Source: Bacillus sp. UNC41MFS5
GTDB taxonomy: Bacteria > Bacillota > Bacilli > Bacillales_B > DSM-18226
NCBI RefSeq assembly: GCF_000686805.1
Contig: NZ_JMLP01000017.1
Span: forward strand, 1 to 64,000
DNA length: 64,000 bases
Direction: 5' to 3'
The notes beneath the pieces are model-generated. The model did not search any database, was not told where the DNA came from, and saw only the letters and a program-made list of their open reading frames with translations. The number at the start of each line of letters is the position of its first letter. Within the stretch, counting starts at the first letter, position 1. The position numbers and the translations under genes were made by a program. Shown here one piece after another: positions 27,395 to 35,369 of the stretch.

Positions 27395-27529
27395 ATGATT
27401 GAAGTATTTGTTAAAGTATTATATAAAGATCGAAATTACCATACCAATGTCATAGTGGAAAAAGATATGTCCTGGGAAAAAATTAAACAGATTGCAGAAG
27501 AACAAGTGAAAAAACAATGGGATATTTAA
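27395..27529 (+). CDS. 44-residue conserved-looking small protein
   Basis: ATG preceded by AAAAGGAGGAAAAACGG. Sequence MIEVFVKVLYKDRNYHTNVI-VEKDMSWEKIKQIAEEQVKKQW is a short beta-alpha unit, soluble, basic. It lies 63 bases after spx and 150 bases before the Rrf2 gene and so is probably co-transcribed with spx. It has no recognised family. A role in the Spx circuit (for example an adaptor or antagonist) is only a positional guess. Confidence 0.6.
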   Translation: MIEVFVKVLYKDRNYHTNVIVEKDMSWEKIKQIAEEQVKKQWDI

Positions 27530-27573
27530 TCATTATTGACATAGATAGAAAGCTATGTGCTTAACTATCAAAT

Positions 27574-27594
27574 CTGTAACTTTTACTATTACAG
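27574..27594. promoter_or_regulatory. CTGTAA-N9-TTACAG operator upstream of the Rrf2 gene
   Basis: CTGTAACTTTTACTATTACA-G, a six-base-arm dyad with nine-base spacer, same geometry as the dyad over the spx promoter; suggests autoregulation. Confidence 0.65.
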
Positions 27595-27678
27595 TAGGTT
27601 ATGAATTTTATAAAAGTTGCAGACGATACCGTTTTCGTAAAAATAGATGAGAAGTTTTATGTCTGAGGAGGCAAGCTC

Positions 27679-28092
27679 ATGAATAGTGATTTTACCCTTG
27701 CCATTCATAGTTTAATATATCTTGCGTTACAGACGGACCGTATGTCAACTAGTGATGCAATCTCTGAAAGTGCAGGCGTCCATCCGGTACGCATTCGAAA
27801 AGTCCTAAGTTTGTTAAAAAAACATGGATTTATTAAATCCAAAGAGGGAACTGGCGGCGGATTTCTTTTCGCGCTCGATCTAAGTGAAGTGAACCTTTGG
27901 GATATCTATAAGATCACCTCTGAAGGTGCACTGCAGCCCAAGTGTCCTGAATCCAATGAAAAATGTATTGTCGGGGCAAATATGCAAAGAGTCCTATGCA
28001 GCATTTTCTTCGGTGCAGAAGAACATATGGGAGAATATTTAAAGGATTATACAATCAAAGAAGTGGTTGATCTTGTTAATAATCGGAAGTGA
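27679..28092 (+). CDS. Rrf2-family redox-sensing repressor, SaiR-like
   Basis: 137 residues. Winged helix (SDFTLAIHSLIYLALQ, VHPVRIRKVLSLLKKHGFIK, GTGGGFLFALDLSEVNLWDI) and the Rrf2 dimer helix. Three Cys (89, 96, 107) lie in PKCPESNEKCIVGANMQRVLC, where Fe-S or thiol-sensing members carry their sensing residues, but the classic three-Cys cluster spacing of IscR/NsrR is not present. ATG follows TGAGGAGG. Likely represses spx, itself and the IDEAL gene through the shared dyads and is released by oxidation; this follows the SaiR precedent and is not shown by sequence. Confidence 0.8.
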   Translation: MNSDFTLAIHSLIYLALQTDRMSTSDAISESAGVHPVRIRKVLSLLKKHGFIKSKEGTGGGFLFALDLSEVNLWDIYKITSEGALQPKCPESNEKCIVGANMQRVLCSIFFGAEEHMGEYLKDYTIKEVVDLVNNRK

Positions 28093-28124
28093 CCGATAGT
28101 GGGTCGCATACTTCTTTAATTAAA

Positions 28125-28145
28125 ATGTAATAAAAAAGATTACAG
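28125..28145. promoter_or_regulatory. third copy of the dyad, upstream of the IDEAL gene
   Basis: ATGTAA-TAAAAAAGA-TTACAG: the same arms and nine-base spacer as at 26841 and 27574 with one arm mismatch. Confidence 0.55.
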
Positions 28146-28203
28146 ATTAATAATCTCTGCATATCCTAAAAATAAACAAAAAAATTAAGAAGGTGAAAAA
28201 ACT

Positions 28204-28539
28204 ATGTTCTCCAATAATCATACGATTATAAAAACAGGAGATTGGATTAAGGCAGAATCAGCGGAAGGTGAATTAATTATTGGTTATATTGAATCACTGT
28301 CTAGTATAGAAGGAATAGTGAAAGTAACCGTTGTTACAAGTGATAATAATCAAACGATTGGTAAAACCATACCTATTTTAAGTAACCGAGTGAAAAAAAT
28401 GCCTGCTTCAAATGTAACCAATAAGGCACAAATAGAATTTCTCCTAGATTTGGCTTTATCAACCGGAGATAAAGAATGGTTTTTGGCGCTTTCTTCAGAG
28501 TTAAACGCGATGAAGCAGCTTGCAAATGGAGTACATTAA
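28204..28539 (+). CDS. IDEAL-domain protein
   Basis: 111 residues. N-terminal half is a small beta domain (GDWIKAESAEGELIIGYIES, VKVTVVTSDN); C-terminal NKAQIEFLLDLALSTGDKEW-FLALSSEL is an IDEAL-type helix pair (I-FLLD-AL-TGDKEWF). IDEAL domains occur in Firmicute proteins of stress and competence networks. ATG follows AAGAAGGTGAAAAA. It ends the Spx/Rrf2 cluster and carries the same operator, so it is probably part of the response. Confidence 0.7.
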   Translation: MFSNNHTIIKTGDWIKAESAEGELIIGYIESLSSIEGIVKVTVVTSDNNQTIGKTIPILSNRVKKMPASNVTNKAQIEFLLDLALSTGDKEWFLALSSELNAMKQLANGVH

Positions 28540-28675
28540 GTCTTACAGCGATTCAGGAGTTTTGTTCCTATATCGTTATTCATATCAAAGTCACCATTTA
28601 ATCAGATAAAGAAAATTCCCAAACAATTTGTTAACGGGTTCCGTTGCCTATCGCAAACATCAAAAATGTAACTAA

Positions 28676-28714
28676 AAATGAGTGCCAAATTGTATAAGCA
28701 TTTGGCACTCATTT
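28676..28714. terminator. palindromic bidirectional terminator
   Basis: AAATGAGTGCCAAA and TTTGGCACTCATTT are perfect 14-base arms around TTGTATAAGCA; it ends the IDEAL transcript. Confidence 0.75.
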
Positions 28715-28833
28715 ATTGTTTTATCAGTTTTGATTGATTGGGATAGATCTACGATTTAGGTACCTTTTTTTAAACAAAAGGACAGGATTGTTATTTAAAC
28801 CTTGACCAGTAGACACCTACTGCTACATAAAGA

Positions 28834-28862
28834 AAAGGACTAATCAAATTAATTAGTCCTTT
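28834..28862 (-). terminator. terminator of the small membrane peptide gene
   Basis: AAAGGACTAAT...ATTAGTCCTTT eleven-base stem directly after the - strand stop at 28874; the T-rich side is on the - strand. Confidence 0.65.
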
Positions 28863-28873
28863 AGGAGAAGAGG

Positions 28874-28975
28874 TTAATTGTTACCCGTTTTTTCTTGGTA
28901 ATAACTCCAAGCAGACATTGCCCAAGCTGCGATTAAATCACCAACAAAGCTAATAAGTCCAACAATTAACTCCAT
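28874..28975 (-). CDS. 33-residue single-helix membrane peptide
   Basis: MELIVGLISFVGDLIAAWAM then SAWSYYQEKTGNN. The ATG at 28975 is chosen because GAAGGAGTTGATTATT precedes it; the longer frame from 29077 has no such site. One hydrophobic, partly amphipathic helix with a polar C-terminal tail. Size and layout resemble type I toxins or small membrane regulators. A divergent antisense RNA cannot be confirmed. Confidence 0.55.
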   Translation of the reverse strand: MELIVGLISFVGDLIAAWAMSAWSYYQEKTGNN

Positions 28976-29071
28976 AATAATCAACTCCTTCAAATTATTA
29001 TCGCATTGTTTTGTTGTTGTATCCATAAATTTCCTATATGAAATGTAAATTTTACGCAGTAAGAAAATCAT

Positions 29072-29112
29072 GAACACTTTTAAACCAAAGGGGCAGGTTA
29101 GCTCAAGATGAA
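29072..29112. repeat. dispersed intergenic repeat, right half
   Basis: ACCAAAGGGGCAGGTTAGCT followed by CAAGATGAA; right block. Confidence 0.5.
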
Positions 29113-29248
29113 TCCAGTCATAATAAAAAAAAGACGGTTATCCGTCTTCCTGTTTAATTCAAAGGTGAGTTTGACTCTTTTTTTGTTTAATGAAATCAGA
29201 AATACCAGTTCCTAGGTAATAAATGAAGAAATAGCCAAAAAGAATAAG

Positions 29249-29308
29249 AGTAGGGCTACGGCTCTTTTTTCTTTTTCAACTAACAGAGCAGGTTAGCTTA
29301 AGAAGAAA
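29249..29308. repeat. dispersed intergenic repeat, copy 7
   Basis: AGGGCTACGGCTCTTTTTTC, TTTTTCAACTAACAGAGCAG and GTTAGCTTAAGAAG. The stem GGGCTACGGCTC could also act as a weak terminator. Confidence 0.5.
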
Positions 29309-29406
29309 CCATTATGGGTCATTCGAATAAAGCGATAAATTAAGCACAAAATGAAGAGGGAAATGAATTCCGTAATACAAATAAGAAGAAATGTAGGAGT
29401 GAAAGT

Positions 29407-29556
29407 ATGGATAAGAACAAAGGGAAAACACCAAATGTATCAGGAAGTTTTCAAGTGATTGAAGACGACCGAAAAGAAACTATTGAGGAATTGAGAAAAG
29501 ATAACAAATTAGATGAAGAAACGGAATACTATGCACGAATTTTTATGGAAGAGTAA
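29407..29556 (+). CDS. 49-residue acidic protein
   Basis: ATG follows GTAGGAGTGAAAGT. Soluble and mostly helical: VSGSFQVIEDDRKETIEELR then KDNKLDEETEYYARIFMEE. I do not recognise a named family. Own terminator directly downstream. Confidence 0.55.
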   Translation: MDKNKGKTPNVSGSFQVIEDDRKETIEELRKDNKLDEETEYYARIFMEE

Positions 29557-29566
29557 TACTTGAAGG

Positions 29567-29595
29567 GCTGGCTGCTATTGCCAGCTTTTTTTTTT
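29567..29595 (+). terminator. intrinsic terminator
   Basis: GCTGGC-TGCTATT-GCCAGC followed by nine T. Confidence 0.75.
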
Positions 29596-29675
29596 CAACT
29601 AAACCAGCTAATAGTTTGTCAATATTTTTCAATAAAAACTTAAAATATCTCATGTTATATTAAAAATATTTCTAC

Positions 29676-29706
29676 AAGTAGGGGCGAACCGTTTAGTTGA
29701 CGAAGG
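29676..29706. repeat. dispersed intergenic repeat, right half
   Basis: AGTAGGGGCGAACCGTTTAG followed by TTGACGAAGG. Confidence 0.4.
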
Positions 29707-29775
29707 GACACTTAAAAAAAACCAATTCGCAATAAAAATGGTGCTTCACAACTTTGAAAGCACCTTTATTTCGCA

Positions 29776-30246
29776 CTAATCCCAGATACGGATTCTTGGA
29801 ACACCTGCGGTTCTTAAATAATCTAATAACTGACCAGTATGAACAGATTCATGATACGCAATGCGTAGGAGCATATCCCCCAGGTCTCTTATGTATCCTG
29901 CATCAGAACGGTCAATCTTAATATTTGTTAAGTCTTCCTCAGAAAATGATCTGATTGTAGTTATGAATTGATTACGATAGGGTTCGGCAAATTCCAATTC
30001 AGAATTTACAGAAGTAAAAGGTCTGTTTTCAAAAGGGGAATTAAAAACGGATAAACTTCCTTGATTTTTAAGTGCAAGGTGATAATAATGTTCGCTTTCT
30101 AGTACGTGTCTGACCATTTCTAGGCAATTCATTGCTTCATTATCTGGCTTCCAACTTAGTTTTTCTTCAGGAATAGATCTCCAGACTTTTATGCTTCTTC
30201 TTCTAACTTCATTTAAATTTAAAATAATTAATTCAATTGAATTCAT
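29776..30246 (-). CDS. DinB family four-helix-bundle protein
   Basis: 156 residues from ATG 30246, which has AAAGGAGGAAC before it (the longer frame from 30285 does not). DinB/YfiT-type bundle with the three metal-binding His expected: one in MVRHVLESEHYYH and two in IAYHESVHTGQLL. Such proteins are probable thiol transferases or metal hydrolases of stress responses; the substrate is unknown. GQLLDYLR is the family's last helix. Monocistronic. A second member lies at 52567. Confidence 0.8.
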   Translation of the reverse strand: MNSIELIILNLNEVRRRSIKVWRSIPEEKLSWKPDNEAMNCLEMVRHVLESEHYYHLALKNQGSLSVFNSPFENRPFTSVNSELEFAEPYRNQFITTIRSFSEEDLTNIKIDRSDAGYIRDLGDMLLRIAYHESVHTGQLLDYLRTAGVPRIRIWD

Positions 30247-30471
30247 AAAAGTTCCTCCTTTGATAAGCATATTATCATTATACACGAATAAACGTTCGTG
30301 CCAATCTGAAGGAGGAATATTTTACAATATTTAGTTGTACTTTATATGAAAGGTGCAAGAGTTGAAGATCCTGCTCCCATTTATGGCAGCTTTTCTTATT
30401 GATCTTGAAGAAGGAATTTGTATTTTCCTCCAGAATATATTTAATCAATAATATATAGGAGGAAAAAATAA

Positions 30472-30759
30472 GTGACGGCAATTATGGTCGCATTAGCGAT
30501 AACAATACTGGGTTCAGTAGTTGCTTGGCAATTCAGCAAAGGAAAGTCAAAAAAGAGAAAGTATATCATTTGGGGCATTACCATAATGGTAGCAATCGCA
30601 CCCTTCTTATCATTTTCAATCGGTTTAACATATGCTTTTATTGTTAGAAATGGCTGGGCTGCATTAATAATGTGGGTTTTGTTTCCAATTATTTTCATCT
30701 TAGGGCTTATTGTATTATTGGTGGGTGTCTTTAAAGAAAAAGGAAAAGAAACAATGTAG
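30472..30759 (+). CDS. three-helix membrane protein, unknown function
   Basis: 95 residues, GTG start after TATAGGAGG at nine bases. Hydrophobic segments at about 2-18, 33-56 and 62-87 with basic loops (SKGKSKKRK, FKEKGKE), predicting a small inner-membrane protein. No family recognised. A repeat copy follows. Confidence 0.5.
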   Translation: MTAIMVALAITILGSVVAWQFSKGKSKKRKYIIWGITIMVAIAPFLSFSIGLTYAFIVRNGWAALIMWVLFPIIFILGLIVLLVGVFKEKGKETM

Positions 30760-30787
30760 AATTATTTGCTTAGGGGTGAGTATCTAG

Positions 30788-30890
30788 TTTGTGAAGAATT
30801 ACACTTAAACTAATGGGTGCTTGACTTCAAGATAGATAACTGCGGCGGTCTTTTTTGCTTGTTGTGCTACGGAACAGGTTATTTTAAGGG
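30788..30890. repeat. dispersed intergenic repeat, full-length copy
   Basis: Best complete copy: head GTGAAGAATTACACTTAAAC, TAATGGGTGCTTGACTTCAA, middle CTGCGGCGGTCTTTTTTG, then CTTGTTGTGCTACGGAACAG and GTTATTTTAAGG. Confidence 0.65.
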
Positions 30891-30898
30891 AATTAAAA

Positions 30899-30926
30899 AG
30901 AGGATATAGTACATACCGTATCCTCT
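30899..30926. terminator. weak terminator-like hairpin
   Basis: AGAGGATA...TATCCTCT hairpin after the repeat; T-tail weak. 30927-31163 shows no supportable gene. Confidence 0.4.
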
Positions 30927-31163
30927 AATCTTTTGCTGCATACAGTCCGTAGTAGATGGAGGATTAACTGAAAATGATGGTATTCATGAGCAATTCTGGA
31001 GCCAAGCCCAGCAGCGACAAGTGAATACTCTCAAGACTTTTTCAACTGATTTCCCTCGTTATTCCCAAATATTTTTCCGTAAAAAGTCCGGCTCCTAATG
31101 GAATATTATAAATGTAAAAACTATGGCTGGGATTGAGGTGCATAAAGACTTATTGATCTAAAT

Positions 31164-31691
31164 CTATACTTCCTTAGTTAGATGATACTTTAACAACTTT
31201 TGTTGGTCATAAATTTTTTCAAAAAGAATTCCTGTTAAATAGTAAAACACGAGGCCAAAACAAATGTGGATAAGTGTAAATTTGGAACCAAATGAAGTGA
31301 ATTCATATACTAGAACTGGCAATTTCACTGTTGACCAAGCGCCTAAGAAAAACACTATATAGCGGACACTGGCTCCTTTTTTCAATAAAAGTACTGCAAT
31401 TGGAAAGGCTATATAAAGAGGGCCTGCAGCTACTGTTGCTAATAATAAGGTGAAGAAGACACCATATATACCTGATTTTTCACCCATAAATCGAATGAGT
31501 GATTCTTTCTTTACCCATTGATCCAATAATCCCACTAATATGAATATAGGAGGAAGTAGGAATATCATATCCAAAATACTTTTACCAGTTAACTGAACTG
31601 TTTTCATAGCAATAGCTTGATTCATAAACGCAATAAGAAGAAGCCCTAATAATAAAATGAAAAAGAACCGATATCTTTTTAGTTTTGTCAT
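31164..31691 (-). CDS. permease-like membrane protein, second half of a split pair
   Basis: 175 residues, about five hydrophobic segments. ATG 31691 overlaps the stop of the upstream gene (ATGA) and is coupled to it; GGTGGTGATG precedes it. The sequence PPIFILVGLLDQWVKKESLI, FMGEKSGIYGVFFTLLLATV, AAGPLYIAFPIAVLLLKKGA parallels the partner's PDLLAIMLFVGLALSLLTPS...GENSGLLGIIYSTIIGSIA...GHTLVQNGAA. Each half resembles one repeat of the PF03773-type permeases (YraQ/ArsP), so the two probably assemble into one transporter (inference). Confidence 0.65.
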   Translation of the reverse strand: MTKLKRYRFFFILLLGLLLIAFMNQAIAMKTVQLTGKSILDMIFLLPPIFILVGLLDQWVKKESLIRFMGEKSGIYGVFFTLLLATVAAGPLYIAFPIAVLLLKKGASVRYIVFFLGAWSTVKLPVLVYEFTSFGSKFTLIHICFGLVFYYLTGILFEKIYDQQKLLKYHLTKEV

Positions 31692-32170
31692 GTCATCACC
31701 ACCCAAATAATCAATGCAAATAGAAGAGACATTATCATGGCAGATATATTTCGTGCATAAGCAAAACTTCGTCCAAAAGTTTTTTGCTCCATAGATAAAG
31801 TTGCAAGTCCTACAGACATTAATGTCGACATTAATACCGCTACTTGTGGAAGAGCAGCACCATTTTGAACTAATGTATGTCCGAGAGGAAAGACAATAAA
31901 GCTTGGAACTAAAGCAATTGAGCCAATGATTGTTGAATAAATGATGCCTAGTAAGCCAGAATTTTCGCCAATAATTGAAGAAATAAGGGACGGTGTCAAT
32001 AAAGACAATGCTAGCCCAACAAAAAGCATAATAGCTAATAAATCCGGTAAAACATTGCGAAACATTTTCAGTGAACTTAATAAGGCTATCATTGTTTTAT
32101 GTTTGTCTTTTGTGAAGGAAATACCCAAATAAATAGTGGCTATAGTATAGAGAATAATTCCACTAATCAT
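31688..32170 (-). CDS. permease-like membrane protein, first half of a split pair
   Basis: 160 residues from ATG 32170, which overlaps the PadR stop; GGAAGG is upstream, and the longer frame from 32236 lies inside padR. About five hydrophobic segments; core IIGENSGLLGIIYSTIIGSI, ALVPSFIVFPLGHTLVQNGA. Internal similarity to the following gene suggests duplication of a five-helix unit. Operon PadR-permease-permease, each overlapping the next. Substrate unknown; PadR control suggests a stress or toxic compound. Confidence 0.65.
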   Translation of the reverse strand: MISGIILYTIATIYLGISFTKDKHKTMIALLSSLKMFRNVLPDLLAIMLFVGLALSLLTPSLISSIIGENSGLLGIIYSTIIGSIALVPSFIVFPLGHTLVQNGAALPQVAVLMSTLMSVGLATLSMEQKTFGRSFAYARNISAMIMSLLFALIIWVVMT

Positions 32171-32504
32171 TATTTTGAGCCTTCCATTCTTTATATTTTT
32201 CTTGGAAAAACGATAAATTTTTAATTTTTTCTTCAATATCTATTTGAAAATCTTCTAATTTTCTTTTTCCAACTGAAGTGATTCTGTACATCCTTATCGG
32301 TTTATCTCGATAAGATGTATCCAGATAAGACTCAACAGCATTTTCTTCCTCTAACTTTTTTAGTGTACGATATAGTATGGCACTATCAATTGGATTAATC
32401 GGAAGATCTTCCTCACATCTTTGCAGTAGTTTCCCTCCATAGTTATCTCCCTCTGTTAAAAACAGCAAAAGAAATGCACCTGTATGTCTCCCTGTATGTT
32501 TCAT
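32163..32504 (-). CDS. PadR family transcriptional regulator
   Basis: 113 residues; winged helix of the PadR type: GAFLLLFLTEGDNYGGKLLQ, AILYRTLKKLEEENAVESYL, RMYRITSVGKRKLEDF, then a C-terminal dimer helix. ATG follows TTAGGAGG at 11 bases. It is the first gene of an overlapping operon with the two half-permeases and probably represses it until the pump's substrate binds. Confidence 0.85.
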   Translation of the reverse strand: MKHTGRHTGAFLLLFLTEGDNYGGKLLQRCEEDLPINPIDSAILYRTLKKLEEENAVESYLDTSYRDKPIRMYRITSVGKRKLEDFQIDIEEKIKNLSFFQEKYKEWKAQNND

Positions 32505-32628
32505 GAAATATATAGCCTCCTAATTTTAATGTAAAAAATTTTTTCGGTAACTCATTCCTGTTAATAACAGTATGCTGTCACAAACAGTAATGTACCAATT
32601 TTTTTCTCTGTGAACAAAAAAAATTAAA

Positions 32629-32738
32629 ATGTGAAGAATTGTACTTATAGTAAAAGGTGCAATAGTGGAAGAACGAGGATTGCTGCGGCGATCCTTTTTT
32701 TGTTATTGAGCTAAAGGGGCTAAATAGTTGAACAAGAG
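32629..32738. repeat. dispersed intergenic repeat, full-length copy
   Basis: GTGAAGAATTGTACTTATAG, AAAAGGTGCAATAG, TTGCTGCGGCGATCCTTTTT, TTGTTATTGAGCTAAAGGGG and CTAAATAGTTGAACAAGAG; same block order as 30788. Confidence 0.6.
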
Positions 32739-32756
32739 GTGTGTGGGATAAAATAA

Positions 32757-32789
32757 AAAAGCTGCCTCTTAAATAAAAAGGCAGCCTCT
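32757..32789 (-). terminator. terminator of the DUF3231 tail
   Basis: On the - strand GGCTGCC...AGGCAGC followed by TTTTTTATTTT, directly after the remnant stop at 32804. Confidence 0.6.
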
Positions 32790-32803
32790 ATTTTTAAAAT
32801 AAA

Positions 32804-32883
32804 TCAACCAAATATTAAATCAGGGGCCATTGCTAAAGGAGGTTCCTCTAACCAGCCATTCTCTATCATTATTTTGGCCCCGT
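32804..32883 (-). pseudogene. 3' tail of a DUF3231 (spore-coat-like) gene
   Basis: The - strand reads GAKIMIENGWLEEPPLAMAP then DLIFG and TGA. KIMIENGWLEEPP is the C-terminal signature of DUF3231 proteins. Only this tail and its terminator remain. The 32505-33202 gap otherwise holds the repeat copy and another fragment at 32974-33008. Confidence 0.5.
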
Positions 32884-32973
32884 CTCAAGAAAGTCTTTTT
32901 TAAGAATTGTAAAAGTGGCTAATATATCATAAAAAATAATCTAATCATATAAATAAAAACGTTGTTCTTGTCC

Positions 32974-33008
32974 AATTCTTCTTCAAGTAACAGGTACTTT
33001 TGTTCAAT
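32974..33008. repeat. dispersed intergenic repeat, fragment
   Basis: AATTCTTCTTCAAGTAACAG then GTACTTTTGTTC. Confidence 0.35.
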
Positions 33009-33202
33009 ATGCCTTCGAAATTAATACTGGATGTAGCCTACGATTATAGGGGATTGGGCTATTTTTTTATAAACAAAAAGCACCGCAAATACGGTGCCAA
33101 TTGATATGCATTGTACTTTACATATTTAACTATAAATTCACGTTTTGTGAAAGGAAAAGGAACCCGTTAACAATTTGTGGGATTTTTTCACAGTTACTTT
33201 TT

Positions 33203-33829
33203 TTATATTTCCTTTGAAGAAAGGGGTAAGAACAGCTTAACCCCCCGTTTATTAAATGGTAGTATTTTTAAATCCGCTATTAGGTGACTGAGGTATCCAC
33301 CAAAACAGGAATAGAAAACACCCTGAATTCCAAGAGAATCCTCTAAATTGGAAGCAATAACCCCAAAGAAAGCAATGCCTAAAATCGAATGGGTATAGCT
33401 GCGATGAGAAGAAAAGGACGCAATGACTATATAAATCCCTAGGAGAATTAACCATAGTTCCCCTAAAGAGAATCCGCCCGCCAGGACAGCAATTCCTGTA
33501 ATGGTTAACATATGTCTTTGTTTAATGAAGGATGCAACCAATACAATCAAACATCCGATTCCAATCCCCAGCCATCTTTCTATCGTTGTTTTTTCAAACA
33601 AACTATATAGAATCATGATTACTCCAATGATCATAGCAGAAAATTGAATCACCTTATGAGACAAAGTAATTTTTCCGCGAAGCTTTCCGTCAATATCAAG
33701 ATCAGGCATTAATCCTGAGACGCCTCCTAATCCTACAAACAAGAGTGTCGCAGACGGAGAAGTATGAAATGTATTAGCAACAATAAATCCAGTTGCTGCC
33801 CCAATTGCTGCGTGTGATGTACCATTCAA
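33203..33829 (-). CDS. YdjM-like metal-dependent membrane hydrolase (PF04307 type)
   Basis: 208 residues, about six hydrophobic segments. His/Asp motifs of the LexA-binding, inner-membrane hydrolase family are all visible: MNGTSHAAIGAATG, GLMPDLDIDG, SSHRSYTHSILG and GYLSHLIADL. In Bacillus such proteins are usually single-gene and of unknown substrate. Start is TTG with AGAGGTGG upstream. The C-terminus continues FNKRGVKLFLPL as in family members. Confidence 0.8.
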   Translation of the reverse strand: MNGTSHAAIGAATGFIVANTFHTSPSATLLFVGLGGVSGLMPDLDIDGKLRGKITLSHKVIQFSAMIIGVIMILYSLFEKTTIERWLGIGIGCLIVLVASFIKQRHMLTITGIAVLAGGFSLGELWLILLGIYIVIASFSSHRSYTHSILGIAFFGVIASNLEDSLGIQGVFYSCFGGYLSHLIADLKILPFNKRGVKLFLPLSSKEI

Positions 33830-33987
33830 TTAAATTCCACCTCTATTAATTATTTATGTAGTAAAACAAAACGGACATATCTATATTACAACAAAACATT
33901 TGTTCTGTTTAGAGGTTTAAAGATTTTAAGTAAACTTTATGGATAGATTTACAGAGACAGAAGTAATTGTAGTAAAAATGAAAAAAA

Positions 33988-34015
33988 ACACGCTGGGTTA
34001 ACTCAACGTGTTTTT
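33988..34015. terminator. bidirectional hairpin
   Basis: AACACG...CGTGTT with inner GGGTTAACTC, A-rich on the left and T-rich on the right; serves the convergent or flanking - strand small gene. Confidence 0.55.
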
Positions 34016-34048
34016 GCAAACTTCCTTAAATGATCATTATGATCGACA

Positions 34049-34243
34049 TTAATGATTGCCTGAAACATTTAAAAATAATCCGTCTAGCGGGTGCGGATAA
34101 CGTAATTGTACTGATTTTCCCTTTGGAATTTCTGGTTTTACAATCACCGTTTGGCACTTTTCTTGATTTTCTTGAATTCTTGCTGTTATTTGGTTTAAGT
34201 TTCTCCCATCAAAATATGGTGGATAGTTTCGATCTAATTGCAT
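34049..34243 (-). CDS. 64-residue soluble protein
   Basis: ATG follows AAGAGGAGAGAAAATGT on the - strand. MQLDRNYPPYFDGRNLNQIT then a basic helix and PEIPKGKSVQLRYPHPLDG. No membrane segment, no recognised family; the + strand frame over it lacks a good start site. Confidence 0.5.
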   Translation of the reverse strand: MQLDRNYPPYFDGRNLNQITARIQENQEKCQTVIVKPEIPKGKSVQLRYPHPLDGLFLNVSGNH

Positions 34244-34525
34244 ACATTTTCTCTCCTCTTAATTGAGGCAGCACAGCCATCATAGTATAGAACCTTAGAC
34301 CTGTAACTTTGCGTCCCAATCTTTCGAGAGGTTTGCCTTTATCTAGTTTTTAGTATTATTGAACTAGATTTATAGTACTATAATTATTGTGAGAAACGAA
34401 TATAAATAATTCGGAAAAGTTCGACAAAAAATGATAAATTCAAGTGATAATAGGATACAGTACATTTTGCATCCAAATCCCTTCCGAAGTTCTTTATCCA
34501 TTCGGGTAGGGTGGGGGGCTAACCT

Positions 34526-35116
34526 TCATTCCCTTTTTTTATTTCCTCCGAAAATAATTTTACCATCTGCATTATAAACCGTTACCTTCACTGGCAATGT
34601 AACTTTATCTTTCTGAAAAGCAGCATACCAAACCCATAAGTTATCACGAACGAAAAATCTGTTTGGCTGGATGTTGCTTTCACTATTTATTACAATGGTT
34701 TTCGCCTCGTCTTCTGCAAAACCGTATATTACCGAAAAATCCTTTTGGACATTATTTTTAGCTCGCCAGTCTATTGGTCCTCTCTCGACATTCTCCTCCT
34801 TGAACTCCTGGAAATCCATCATTGGAAAAATGAATTTATTAAACTTAGTAAACTCTTTATTTGTAAGCACAGGAAAGATTCCAGAACTGCTCTCGGCAAA
34901 AACTAAATTTGAATTAGCATCAAACAAAAGAATTTTTTTGCAATCTCCAAATTGTGTTGTTACTTTTTCACAGATACTTTCTTCCAAGGAGGTAGAAGGA
35001 ATATTAAGTTTAGTAGGAATTGCAGGTTTAGTTGGACTAGTAGGGCGTGATGACAAAAAATAAATGACCGCACCTAACCCTAAACAGAGTACAGCTATGA
35101 AAAACTTTTTTCTCAT
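34526..35116 (-). CDS. signal-anchored extracytoplasmic protein
   Basis: 196 residues. N-terminal MRKKFFIAVLCLGLGAVIYF is a signal anchor, followed by a Pro/Thr/Ser linker (SSRPTSPTKPAIPTKLNIPS) and a globular domain with two Cys (in SICEKV and GDCKKI) that may form a disulfide. Ends in beta strands VKVTVYNADGKIIFGG. No enzymatic motif. Upstream TTAGGGGCG acts as the ribosome binding site. Family not recognised. Confidence 0.6.
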   Translation of the reverse strand: MRKKFFIAVLCLGLGAVIYFLSSRPTSPTKPAIPTKLNIPSTSLEESICEKVTTQFGDCKKILLFDANSNLVFAESSSGIFPVLTNKEFTKFNKFIFPMMDFQEFKEENVERGPIDWRAKNNVQKDFSVIYGFAEDEAKTIVINSESNIQPNRFFVRDNLWVWYAAFQKDKVTLPVKVTVYNADGKIIFGGNKKRE

Positions 35117-35369
35117 TTCAATCGCCCCTAATTGAAAATAATTTTTATATTCTCAGACAATTATATGATAAATCACACGCAGTCTAAGACATCAAATTTA
35201 ATTCAACTATAAATGACTACGTCAAGATTAACAACATTTTCCATGTAGTTTAGGGGGACGGAATTGAGGAAGAACTTAGATCAATAAGCAATAAACAACT
35301 TTTTGCAATTGGGATTTAATGGTATAATGAAGGGAGTGGCTGTAGGATTTAAGGTAAGGGGGAGTATCT

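Noticed and set aside
28834..28862. Possible attachment site or integration repeat
   Set aside because: The palindrome is a plain terminator next to a stop codon; no matching second copy and no functional integrase nearby.
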